DNA of 32,775 bases from Candidatus Sumerlaeota bacterium. Its GTDB lineage: Bacteria; Sumerlaeota; Sumerlaeia; JADFCW01. The stretch covers positions 1 through 32,775 of the forward strand of contig JADFCW010000036.1 in assembly GCA_017161705.1 (NCBI GenBank). The letters run 5' to 3'. A program made the position numbers and the translations under genes. Positions 24,745 to 31,731 of this stretch are shown in pieces. The stretch's first letter is position 1. The number at the start of each line of letters is the position of its first letter. The notes under the pieces were generated by a model, which had not been told where the DNA came from, did no database searches, and worked only from the letters and a program-made list of their open reading frames with translations.

Positions 24745-25380
24745 TTACGTTCCGCCGCCGCCTTTCATCCCGTTCGCCCAAGACGGAACCGTTCCGCCGA
24801 AATAACCAATATCGCCTTCGCTGACGGTGCCATTGGTCGGGTCGTAAATCCGGCGCGTCTGGTCTGGATTATAAACCAGCCACTCAATGGCCTGCTGGGC
24901 GCGGTCGGGCCCCCAGCTGGTAATAGACCAGCCCGCATAGGCCACGCGCGGCGTCTGGCGCTGTTCCAGTCCGCTGGGATACGAACTCGCCGTCCCGCCG
25001 TTAATGACATAGCGCCAGAGGCTGTCGTACTCATAACTGAAGTAGATGTAGTCGCCGTTACGGTTGTTCTGCGGATTCGGCTTGAACGGATCGCTCATAT
25101 TCACCGCGCTCAGATACGATACAGGCGTAGTCAAACGGATCAGACTGATAGGGGTGATATAGGCCGGCCAGCCGGACGGATAGCTCTGGTAGTCGGTGCG
25201 GTAAGACTCCAGCCCCACGGCGATGGCGCGAAAATCCGCCTTGACGCGCGAGACCTTGGCGCGGGTTTGCGCCTCGAGAAAATTCGGGATGGCGATGGCC
25301 GCCAAAATCGCAATGATAGCGACGACGATCAGCAGTTCGATCAACGTAAATGCGTTTTCCCTTTGCCTTGGAAATGTCAT
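24745..25380 (-). CDS. GspG-like type II secretion / pilus pseudopilin
   Basis: 211 residues; GAGGAGGTG lies just upstream of ATG 25380 on the minus strand. The prepilin N-terminus is textbook: basic leader MTFPRQREN, then AFTLIELLIVVAIIAILAAI with Glu5, then PNFLEAQTRAKVSRVKADFR. The residue before the cleavage point is Ala rather than the usual Gly. The rest is a small soluble domain with YRTDYQSYPSGWP, a DYIYFSYEYDS segment and a Gly-rich end, as in the many GspG-like pseudopilins of Planctomycetes, Sumerlaeota and Armatimonadetes. It is separate from the pil genes 11-16 kb away and faces them convergently. The heparinase gene ends 15 bases from its stop. Confidence 0.93.
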   Translation of the reverse strand: MTFPRQRENAFTLIELLIVVAIIAILAAIAIPNFLEAQTRAKVSRVKADFRAIAVGLESYRTDYQSYPSGWPAYITPISLIRLTTPVSYLSAVNMSDPFKPNPQNNRNGDYIYFSYEYDSLWRYVINGGTASSYPSGLEQRQTPRVAYAGWSITSWGPDRAQQAIEWLVYNPDQTRRIYDPTNGTVSEGDIGYFGGTVPSWANGMKGGGGT

Positions 25381-25644
25381 GATCCACCTCCTCGTTTTCT
25401 TGCGTCCTGGTTCAGCCGGAAATGGACAGCCGGCCTCCGTCTGCTCTCGGTCCGCCCCCGCTCACCGACGCCTCACCCCCCGCCAACTCGCGTTAGCCCT
25501 CCGCCCATTTCCAGAGGAAGCATGGCAGCTATAGTAGGGACGAGACCTACGTTTCCACACAGGCTCGTTGGGACAGAACCGCATGCCTATTCGAGAAACC
25601 ATCGCTCACTTTGGGCAAATCAGTGGAATGTTCGGTTCGTTCCT

Positions 25645-26490
25645 TTACGCCTTCTCTTCGCGAATCACTTTTTTCAGATACTTCAAACTCGCGGCGGCCT
25701 GCGGAATGGTGCCGCACTCGACCGACAGCACGCCGTTGAATTTGGCCTTTTTCAGAATGCGCACCACGCGATGCCAGTCAATGACCCCTTCGCCGCAGGC
25801 ACACCCCACCGGCGTTCCCGTCACCTTGCCGCGCTCCTCGGCGCTGTGTGCAACGCTGATATCCTTGGCGTGGATGTGCACCATGCGGTCGGCCGTCGCT
25901 TCCAGCATCTCGTACGGGTCGCTCACACCGCCCAGATAGGCGTTGCCCGTGTCCACATTGAAGCCGATCGCCGGCGATTTGACAAGGTTGGCAATGCGGA
26001 TGAGTTTCTCCGTATCGCGCGTAAAAATCTGGTGCGGTTCCAGCCCGATCTTGACGCCGTGCCGCTCGGCCACCGGCACGACCTTCCGCAGCGTGTATTC
26101 CATAATTGCATACGCGCGCTCCTCGTCTTTTTGCAGCCATTCGGGCACCACGCCCTCGTCGGTGTTGACGACGGGCGCGCCCATCTCGGCGGCAAAACGG
26201 ATGGCCTGTTTGAGATATTCGACCGAGATTTCCGGCTGCGCCAGCGGACAATGCGCCGAAAGCCCGCTGGGCTTGAGACCGTGCCGGTCGAGCATGGCCT
26301 TGATCTCGAGCGGGTCTTCGAGCAGCGAGACCGAATGGAAATAGCCCGCCTCGCTCATCAGTTCGCGGCCCCAGTGAACCATTGGCTCGCAGTATCTGTA
26401 GCCAAGTTCAGCGGCTTTGGCCAGCCCCCATGCAAACGATTTGTCATCGTGACGCACGAACTCCAGGTTAATGCCGACTTTCATACCCAT
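25645..26490 (-). CDS. Sugar phosphate isomerase/epimerase-like TIM barrel
   Basis: 281 residues from ATG 26490, decided by the ribosome binding site. The protein belongs to the xylose isomerase-like / AP endonuclease 2 fold: VGINLEFVRHDD, GYRYCEPMVHWG, LSAHCPLAQPE, VVNTDEG, IGLEPHQIF, IGFNVDTGNAYLGG, MVHIHAKDIS, VIDWHRVVRIL and LSVECGT. The acidic and His residues in these strand ends would bind a divalent metal. No signal peptide is seen, so it is probably cytoplasmic. Members act as epimerases or isomerases of keto sugars, and some as lyases in 3-keto-glycoside breakdown. The pseudopilin gene follows on the same strand after 264 bases without a recognised gene. Confidence 0.92.
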   Translation of the reverse strand: MGMKVGINLEFVRHDDKSFAWGLAKAAELGYRYCEPMVHWGRELMSEAGYFHSVSLLEDPLEIKAMLDRHGLKPSGLSAHCPLAQPEISVEYLKQAIRFAAEMGAPVVNTDEGVVPEWLQKDEERAYAIMEYTLRKVVPVAERHGVKIGLEPHQIFTRDTEKLIRIANLVKSPAIGFNVDTGNAYLGGVSDPYEMLEATADRMVHIHAKDISVAHSAEERGKVTGTPVGCACGEGVIDWHRVVRILKKAKFNGVLSVECGTIPQAAASLKYLKKVIREEKA

Positions 26491-26497
26491 GATGGCG

Positions 26498-26503
26498 CCT
26501 CCC
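26498..26503 (-). promoter_or_regulatory. Shine-Dalgarno deciding the TIM-barrel start
   Basis: GGGAGG on the minus strand, 7 bases before ATG 26490. It argues against the longer reading from ATG 26559, whose extra 23 residues show no family similarity. Confidence 0.75.
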
Positions 26504-26794
26504 TGTGGAATGTAGCCGCCGAAACGAACAGGCGGACCGGGTGGTTTGCCGAGGAGCATGCAGCGACCCTCGGTCTCAAGTCAAGCCGCTTTCTCTGAAA
26601 AGAAGAACGGAACCAGGGTTTCAGAAGTCGGATGGAGTGTGTTGAAGAAATAATAGGCCGCTTCGACCTGCCTCAAAGAAAAAGCTTGCAGCGGGGAACC
26701 GCCGTTGCAATACGTTAGGTGTTATGGCAGGCAACGGCCGCATCTGAAGCACGGCGGGTGCGGTTCAGCGAACGTGACAGCGGACACCGAACGC

Positions 26795-27160
26795 ATGCCC
26801 CCCCATCGCCCCATTCGAGTTGCAGACTACGCGCGGCGGTTTCGGCTCTTTTTGGGTCTGACGGCGGTGCTCTCCGGCATCGTGGCGCTCACGGCGGCCA
26901 ATTGGTGGAATCTCCAACGCTATTTTTATGCATACGCGCAATGCAAGGAGATTCGCCGGACGGTCGAAAAACAAAAAGCGATGGTGGCGCAACTGGAGTG
27001 GGAAAAACGCCAGTTGGAATTCAGCGCGTTTGAAATCGAAAAGGCGGTTCGAGAGTCTGACAAGGTCGTCCGTCCGGGCGAACACCTCATATTTCTACGG
27101 CGTGCTGACCGCCCGACCAGTTCAACCGTAGCCCCTGCGATTCACGAAAATAATCGTTGA
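26795..27160 (+). CDS. Septum formation initiator family protein (FtsB/DivIC-like)
   Basis: 121 residues from ATG 26795; GTG 26774 or ATG 26705 are longer alternatives, none with a good ribosome binding site. A basic N-terminus (PPHRPIRVADYARRFR) is followed by a transmembrane segment (about 17-38, LFLGLTAVLSGIVALTAANW) and a coiled coil (about 43-85, CKEIRRTVEKQKAMVAQLEW ...), then a compact end, VVRPGEHLIFLRR, matching the GE-containing C-terminal turn of FtsB/DivIC. In known members the protein forms a periplasmic coiled-coil complex with FtsL and FtsQ that recruits the septal synthesis machinery. The short size and layout fit, but sequence similarity is weak by eye. Confidence 0.72.
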   Translation: MPPHRPIRVADYARRFRLFLGLTAVLSGIVALTAANWWNLQRYFYAYAQCKEIRRTVEKQKAMVAQLEWEKRQLEFSAFEIEKAVRESDKVVRPGEHLIFLRRADRPTSSTVAPAIHENNR

Positions 27161-27197
27161 CATCGCCCGGCCCGGTTTAAGAGCATTGCTTTGTTAT

Positions 27198-27272
27198 CGC
27201 GGGGTGGAGCAGTGGTAGCTCGTTGGGCTCATAACCCAGAGGTCGTCGGTTCGAATCCGGCCCCCGCAACCA
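27198..27272 (+). tRNA. tRNA-fMet (CAT), initiator
   Basis: 75 bases including encoded CCA. The acceptor stem (CGCGGGG with CCCCGCA) leaves the C1-A72 mismatch that marks initiators. The anticodon arm TTGGG-CTCATAA-CCCAG has the three consecutive G-C pairs that let the tRNA enter the P site. D-stem GAGC/GCTC and T-arm GTCGG-TTCGAAT-CCGGC are complete. Confidence 0.96.
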
Positions 27273-27281
27273 GACCCTGAC

Positions 27282-27318
27282 CGGTCGGAAGGCTGTCGTT
27301 TGGCCGGCCGACCGTTTT
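27282..27318 (+). terminator. Hairpin with short T-run between two tRNA genes
   Basis: CGGTCGG (27282-27288) pairs perfectly with CCGACCG (27308-27314); GGC and GCC inside can extend the stem. TTTT follows (27315-27318). The position directly after tRNA-fMet fits a Rho-independent terminator, though the T-run is short and the second tRNA lies 44 bases on. Confidence 0.5.
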
Positions 27319-27362
27319 CATATCCGCCTTCCAGGGCAGCCGAAAAGTCTGCCGTGTCCCGT

Positions 27363-27439
27363 GGCGATGTAGCTCAGTTGGTCAGAGCGGCGGATTCATA
27401 ACCCGCAGGTCCTCGGTTCAATTCCGAGCATCGCCACCA
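27363..27439 (+). tRNA. tRNA-Met (CAT), probable elongator
   Basis: 77 bases including CCA. Acceptor GGCGATG/CATCGCC, D-stem GCTC/GAGC, T-arm CTCGG-TTCAATT-CCGAG. The anticodon arm GCGGA-TTCATAA-CCCGC has an A-C mismatch at its last pair next to the loop. It has no initiator features, so it is elongator Met, or less likely tRNA-Ile whose C34 is modified to lysidine. Confidence 0.92.
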
Positions 27440-27520
27440 TTCATTCACACCGGGCGCTTCGCTAAACTCTTTCGAATAGACATTTAGAGGTTTTTCTTAC
27501 GTTCTGAAAGGCCTGCCCTA

Positions 27521-27685
27521 ATGCCCACTGCTGAGGAAGCCAATCGGCGATGTTTTATGCGCAAGGACCTCGAGGCGCTCTTCGGCCGGCATTTCATTTC
27601 CCTGGAGTGGATCGAGGAGTGTGGAAAGAACGGCGGCTTTTGGCACGTGCCTTTCCGCCGCCGGCGACCCAACTCGTGCATATGA
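27521..27685 (+). pseudogene. 54-residue remnant resembling a methyltransferase C-terminus
   Basis: The frame from ATG 27521 reads MPTAEEANRRCFMRKDLEAL ... and ends in GKNGGFWHVPFRRRRPN, which resembles the last strand and tail of class I SAM methyltransferases. No upstream methyltransferase core is present: an in-frame stop lies at 27485-27487. It may be a fragment left by deletion or insertion next to the tRNA genes. It could also be a small real gene; the resemblance is from memory of the family ending only. Confidence 0.35.
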
Positions 27686-27736
27686 GGTATGAACCTCTTT
27701 TCACCCAAATCTCACCCAAGGAAAGCGAGAACACCC

Positions 27737-29899
27737 ATGATTTCTCATGCAATGTTTCGTTCAGTATTCCTGCGAATTCGCAAGGCTATCGGTCTGGGAT
27801 CGTTGGGAGCGACGTGGCTGTTCGCCGCTCCGGTCTGCGCTTCGCTGCAGGCCGAAAAACCGCGGCAGATAATCGTGCTCGACGGGATGTGGCAGATCGA
27901 GGAGGGGAGCATGGACGCTGTGCCGAAGGAATTCGCGCACAAAGTGGTTGTGCCGGGTTTAGCAGACCTGGCCAGGCCGGCATTTGCCGAGGTCGGCACG
28001 ACCAGTACGCTGCGGCAAGCCTTCTGGTATCGCCGCACGTTCAAAGTGAAGGGCGAAATTCCGGCGGTCGCGATCCTGAAAATCCACAAAGCGCGCTACG
28101 GCACGAAGGTCTGGCTCAACAGTCAATTCGTTGGCGAGCATTTGCCGTGTTTCACGCCCGGTTATTTCGACGTCAAGCCGTATCTCAAGGGCGGTGGTGC
28201 GGAGAACGAGCTCGTCATCCGCGTCGGCGCTCATCGCACCTCGCTTCCCCAGGATATGCCTACCGGCTGGGATTTTGAAAAGTATCTATACATACCCGGT
28301 ATATACGACTCGGTCGAACTGATTCTGACCGGCGCGCCCTATATCCGAAACGTGCAGATTGCGCCCGATATCGAAACAGGCACGGCGCGTGTCGTCGCCG
28401 AAATCGTCGGCGCGGGCAAGACAGGCGAAACGGCCGTCGAGGCGGCGGTGCGCGAGGCTCGAAGCGGGAAACGAGCGGGCGAGGTCAAGTCCACGGCCGC
28501 GATCGGCCCCGATGGAGAAACGAAGATCGATTTGATGATCCCCATCCAAAACTGCCGACTTTGGTCGCCCGAAGACCCGTTCCTCTATGAGCTGACCCTC
28601 AAAACGTCGGACGATGCGGTGCGCACTCGGTTCGGCATGCGGTCGTTTCGGTTCGATCCCGAAACCCGCCGGGCTATTCTCAATGGCAAGCCCTACTATC
28701 TGCGCGGAAGCAACGTCACCTGCTATCGCTTTTTCGAGGATGCCGAACGCGGCACTCTGCCCTGGGACAAAGACTGGGTCGAGCGGTTGCACCGGAAATT
28801 CAAAACCATGCACTGGAACTCGCTGCGCTACTGCATCGGTTTCCCGCCCGAGTTCTGGTATGACATCGCCGACGAAACGGGCATCATGATCCAGGATGAA
28901 TTCCCGATCTGGCTGCTGGGGAAGGCGCCCGAAAATCCTGTCGCTGAAAAAATCATCCCCGAATACATCGAATGGATGCGCGAGCGCTGGAATCACCCGT
29001 GCGTAGTGATCTGGGATGCGCAAAACGAAAGTCACACCGAGGAGACGGGAAAGGCCATTCGGGCCGTGCGGTCGCTCGACCTCAGCAATCGCCCGTGGGA
29101 CAACGGCTGGGCTGCACCGCAAAGCCCGACCGACTGCGTCGAGGCGCACCCCTACTTATGCAGCCGCATGTGGCAGGGCAAGGGGGTCTGGAAACTCAAA
29201 GACATGCCGTCGGTCTCGCCCGTGCCGCGACTCCAGCCGGCCCAGAAGGCCACGAGCATGCCGATCATTATCAATGAATATGCGTGGCTGTGGCTGACGC
29301 GCGACGGTAACCCGACTTGCCTGACGACCAACGTGTATCAGACGCTGCTTGGTCCTAACTCAACGGTCGAGCAGCGGCGCGTGCTCTATGCGCGGTACCT
29401 CGCGGCGAAAACCGAGTTCTGGCGCGCCCACCGCGAGTGCGCCGGCGTACTGCATTTCTGCGGACTGGGCTATTCGCGCCCCGGCGAAAAGCCGCGTCCG
29501 GAAGGCGGCGCCACAAGCGATCACTGGATAGACTTGCGACGGCTGAAATTCGAGCCGAACTTCGAAAAGTACGTCCGCGACGCTTTTAATCCGGTCGGTC
29601 TCATGCTCGACTTCTGGGCCGAGGACGTCGCACCCGGCGCGCAGCAAGATGTAAAAGTCTATGTGATCAATGACCTATACCAAGACTGGTCGGGCGACGT
29701 AAAACTGGGGATACTGCGCAACGACAAGCGTATTTCCGTGCAGTCGAAGCCGTGCACTGTTGCTGCTCTCGGCCGACAAATTCTGACCCTGAAAATCGCT
29801 TTCCCCGACTCGCCCGGCGATTATCGAATGGTCGCCGAACTCCGCGACCCCAAGGGCAACACGGTTCGCAGCCTGAGGGATTTCAAGGTCGCCAAATAA
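27737..29899 (+). CDS. Secreted glycoside hydrolase family 2 protein
   Basis: 720 residues from ATG 27737; an in-frame ATG at 27689 adds 16. Residues 1 to about 40 (FRSVFLRIRKAIGLGSLGATWLFAA) look like a signal peptide. The sugar-binding jelly roll (about 45-210, VWLNSQFVGEH, GYFDVKPYL), an immunoglobulin-like domain (LWSPEDPFLYELTLK, MRSFRF) and a TIM barrel (about 320-580) follow in GH2 order. The acid/base is Glu431 in DAQNESHTE and the nucleophile Glu514 in IIINEYAW. The C-terminal 110 residues are another beta domain. GH2 members are exo-acting beta-galactosidases, beta-mannosidases or beta-glucuronidases; which one is not clear. A second Gfo/Idh follows. Confidence 0.93.
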   Translation: MISHAMFRSVFLRIRKAIGLGSLGATWLFAAPVCASLQAEKPRQIIVLDGMWQIEEGSMDAVPKEFAHKVVVPGLADLARPAFAEVGTTSTLRQAFWYRRTFKVKGEIPAVAILKIHKARYGTKVWLNSQFVGEHLPCFTPGYFDVKPYLKGGGAENELVIRVGAHRTSLPQDMPTGWDFEKYLYIPGIYDSVELILTGAPYIRNVQIAPDIETGTARVVAEIVGAGKTGETAVEAAVREARSGKRAGEVKSTAAIGPDGETKIDLMIPIQNCRLWSPEDPFLYELTLKTSDDAVRTRFGMRSFRFDPETRRAILNGKPYYLRGSNVTCYRFFEDAERGTLPWDKDWVERLHRKFKTMHWNSLRYCIGFPPEFWYDIADETGIMIQDEFPIWLLGKAPENPVAEKIIPEYIEWMRERWNHPCVVIWDAQNESHTEETGKAIRAVRSLDLSNRPWDNGWAAPQSPTDCVEAHPYLCSRMWQGKGVWKLKDMPSVSPVPRLQPAQKATSMPIIINEYAWLWLTRDGNPTCLTTNVYQTLLGPNSTVEQRRVLYARYLAAKTEFWRAHRECAGVLHFCGLGYSRPGEKPRPEGGATSDHWIDLRRLKFEPNFEKYVRDAFNPVGLMLDFWAEDVAPGAQQDVKVYVINDLYQDWSGDVKLGILRNDKRISVQSKPCTVAALGRQILTLKIAFPDSPGDYRMVAELRDPKGNTVRSLRDFKVAK

Positions 29900-29952
29900 G
29901 AAGTGTGCAAAAGGAGGAATCCGCACGCCGTGAAAGGCCTCCCTCCATTTGC

Positions 29953-29976
29953 GTCTCCGTGTTTCCGTTCCTCCGT
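29953..29976 (-). repeat. Degenerate 8-bp tandem repeat
   Basis: On the plus strand GTCTCCGT, GTTTCCGT and TCCTCCGT follow one another (minus-strand units ACGGAGGA, ACGGAAAC, ACGGAGAC). It starts 54 bases after the GH2 stop. The remaining 305-base gap (29900-30204) holds no supported gene; its right half is AT-richer and probably carries the leader of the next gene. Confidence 0.5.
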
Positions 29977-30204
29977 TGCGTCTTGGAATTTCACATGCTG
30001 GCGGCGGCCTGTTATTATAACCTTCCTGGGTTTGTGCTTCGTGGAAAGATTCGACAGAAGAAATACCCGCTGTTAGGGCGCTCTTGTGGTGTCTTGTGGG
30101 ATCGCTGAACCCACGCGCAGATAATCTTCGAACAACAGGCATCCAACTGGTCGCAAAATTAAATAAAACCCTCTGCATCAAAAACACCCAAAGGAGAAAC
30201 AACC

Positions 30205-31509
30205 ATGTCCCACAAAATAACCCGAAGGCATTTCACGCAAGCCGGCGCAATGGCGCTGGCCCTGGCGGCCTCGCGCGCTCCGGCGGCCCCCAGGAAGCCC
30301 GCGGGCGATTCCGTGCGCCTCGGCGTCATCGGCACCGGCAATCGCGGGCGCCAACTTATGAGCGCATTTCTCAAACAGAACGACGCCGAAATTGTCGCCC
30401 TTTGCGACGTGGACGAAACGCAACTGGACGAGGCCAGAAAGATGGTCAGCTCCGGCGTGGCAATCTACAAGGATTTCCGAAGGATGCTCGAAAACAAAGA
30501 CCTCGATGCTGTGGTCATTGCCACGCCCGAGCACTGGCACGCCGTCATGGTGATCCAGGCGTGCGAAGCGGGCAAGGATGTCTATGTCGAAAAACCGCTG
30601 ACCATCGTCGTCGCCGAAGGCCGCAAGATGGTCGAGGCCGTGCGGCGTACCAACCGAATTGTCCAGGTGGGCCTTCAGTCGCGGTCCTCGGAAGCCTTCC
30701 AGAAACTGGCCGCACTGGTGCAACAGGACGGTATCGGCAAGGTCACTGTCGCCCGCGCCTACCATGTCAGCAACATGTGGCCGAATGGAATCGGCAAGGA
30801 GCCGGACAGTCCGCCGCCGCCCACGCTCGACTGGGATATGTGGCTGGGGCCGCGGGCGATGCGTCCTTACCGGAAAACAATCGTGCCCTATAAGTTCCGC
30901 TGGTGGCATTTGTATTCCTCGCAAATTGCCAACAACGGGGTTCACTGGCTGGATGCCATTCTCTGGGTGTTGGGCGAAAAGGCGCCGGCGTCGGTTTGCG
31001 CCCTGGGGGGAAAATTCGCCGTGGACGACGACCGGACAATTCCGGACACGATGGAAGCCGTATTCGAGATGGCCTCGGGCCGCTTGATTATTTTTGGACA
31101 CTACGAGGCCAACGGCAATCCGGTGCTCCCGCAGCCGGGCATCGAGTTCCGCGGCACGCGCGGAACGGCGTACGCGCAACGGGAGGGATTTGAAATCATT
31201 CCCGAAAAAGGCGGACAGTTTCAAGATCCCGCCCCCCGAATGGACCCCGTGAGTTTTTCGACCGGCGTGCGCGACTCGACATCGGACCACGTGGCCAACT
31301 TCCTCGAATGCATCAAAACCCGTCGGAAACCCAATTGCGACATCGAGGACGGGCATCGCGCAACTACCATGGCTTTGCTCGCCAATATCTCGTTGGCCGT
31401 GCGCGCGCGCCTGGAGTGGGACGCCGAACGCGAGGTTATCCTCAATCACAAAGAGGCTAACGAGATGCTGCGCTATGAATACCGCGCGCCATGGTCTCTG
31501 GGCGGATGA
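30205..31509 (+). CDS. Second Tat-exported Gfo/Idh/MocA family oxidoreductase
   Basis: 434 residues; AAGGAG (30191-30196) lies 8 bases before ATG 30205. The twin-arginine signal TRRHFTQAGAMALALAASRA precedes the Rossmann domain GVIGTGNRG (residues 40-48), EIVALCDVD, ATPEHWHA and EKP (129-131). The C-terminal domain includes FRWWHLYSSQIANNGVHWLD and DHVANFLECIKTRRKPNCDI, typical of secreted members abundant in Planctomycetes and relatives. It resembles the enzyme at 3725-5083 in layout and motif positions but differs in sequence, so they are paralogues, probably with different sugars. It follows the GH2 gene on the same strand, suggesting oxidation of a released sugar. Confidence 0.93.
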   Translation: MSHKITRRHFTQAGAMALALAASRAPAAPRKPAGDSVRLGVIGTGNRGRQLMSAFLKQNDAEIVALCDVDETQLDEARKMVSSGVAIYKDFRRMLENKDLDAVVIATPEHWHAVMVIQACEAGKDVYVEKPLTIVVAEGRKMVEAVRRTNRIVQVGLQSRSSEAFQKLAALVQQDGIGKVTVARAYHVSNMWPNGIGKEPDSPPPPTLDWDMWLGPRAMRPYRKTIVPYKFRWWHLYSSQIANNGVHWLDAILWVLGEKAPASVCALGGKFAVDDDRTIPDTMEAVFEMASGRLIIFGHYEANGNPVLPQPGIEFRGTRGTAYAQREGFEIIPEKGGQFQDPAPRMDPVSFSTGVRDSTSDHVANFLECIKTRRKPNCDIEDGHRATTMALLANISLAVRARLEWDAEREVILNHKEANEMLRYEYRAPWSLGG

Positions 31510-31731
31510 AGGCAAAACCTCCCGCCTTGCGAAACAGGGCTCCCCAACGACCGTCCGATCGCACCCGTCGGCGGCAAGCGACCGGGCGCAGCGTCGAAGG
31601 GTGTTTTTGGTTGCATTGCGTTTCCGGCCGGCCTACCTTTCTCTCTGCTTGGATGATGTTGCAGCGCATTCTGCCCAAAGGCAGGCGAGTCCGCACGTTG
31701 GGGTCCTTCTTGTGAGGTCGAGGTGAAGGAG

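Noticed and set aside
25267-26598. 443-codon plus-strand frame over the TIM-barrel gene
   Set aside because: Overlaps two well-supported minus-strand genes and shows no domain similarity.
30178-31515. 445-codon minus-strand frame opposite the second Gfo/Idh gene
   Set aside because: Same kind of antisense shadow as at the first Gfo/Idh gene.
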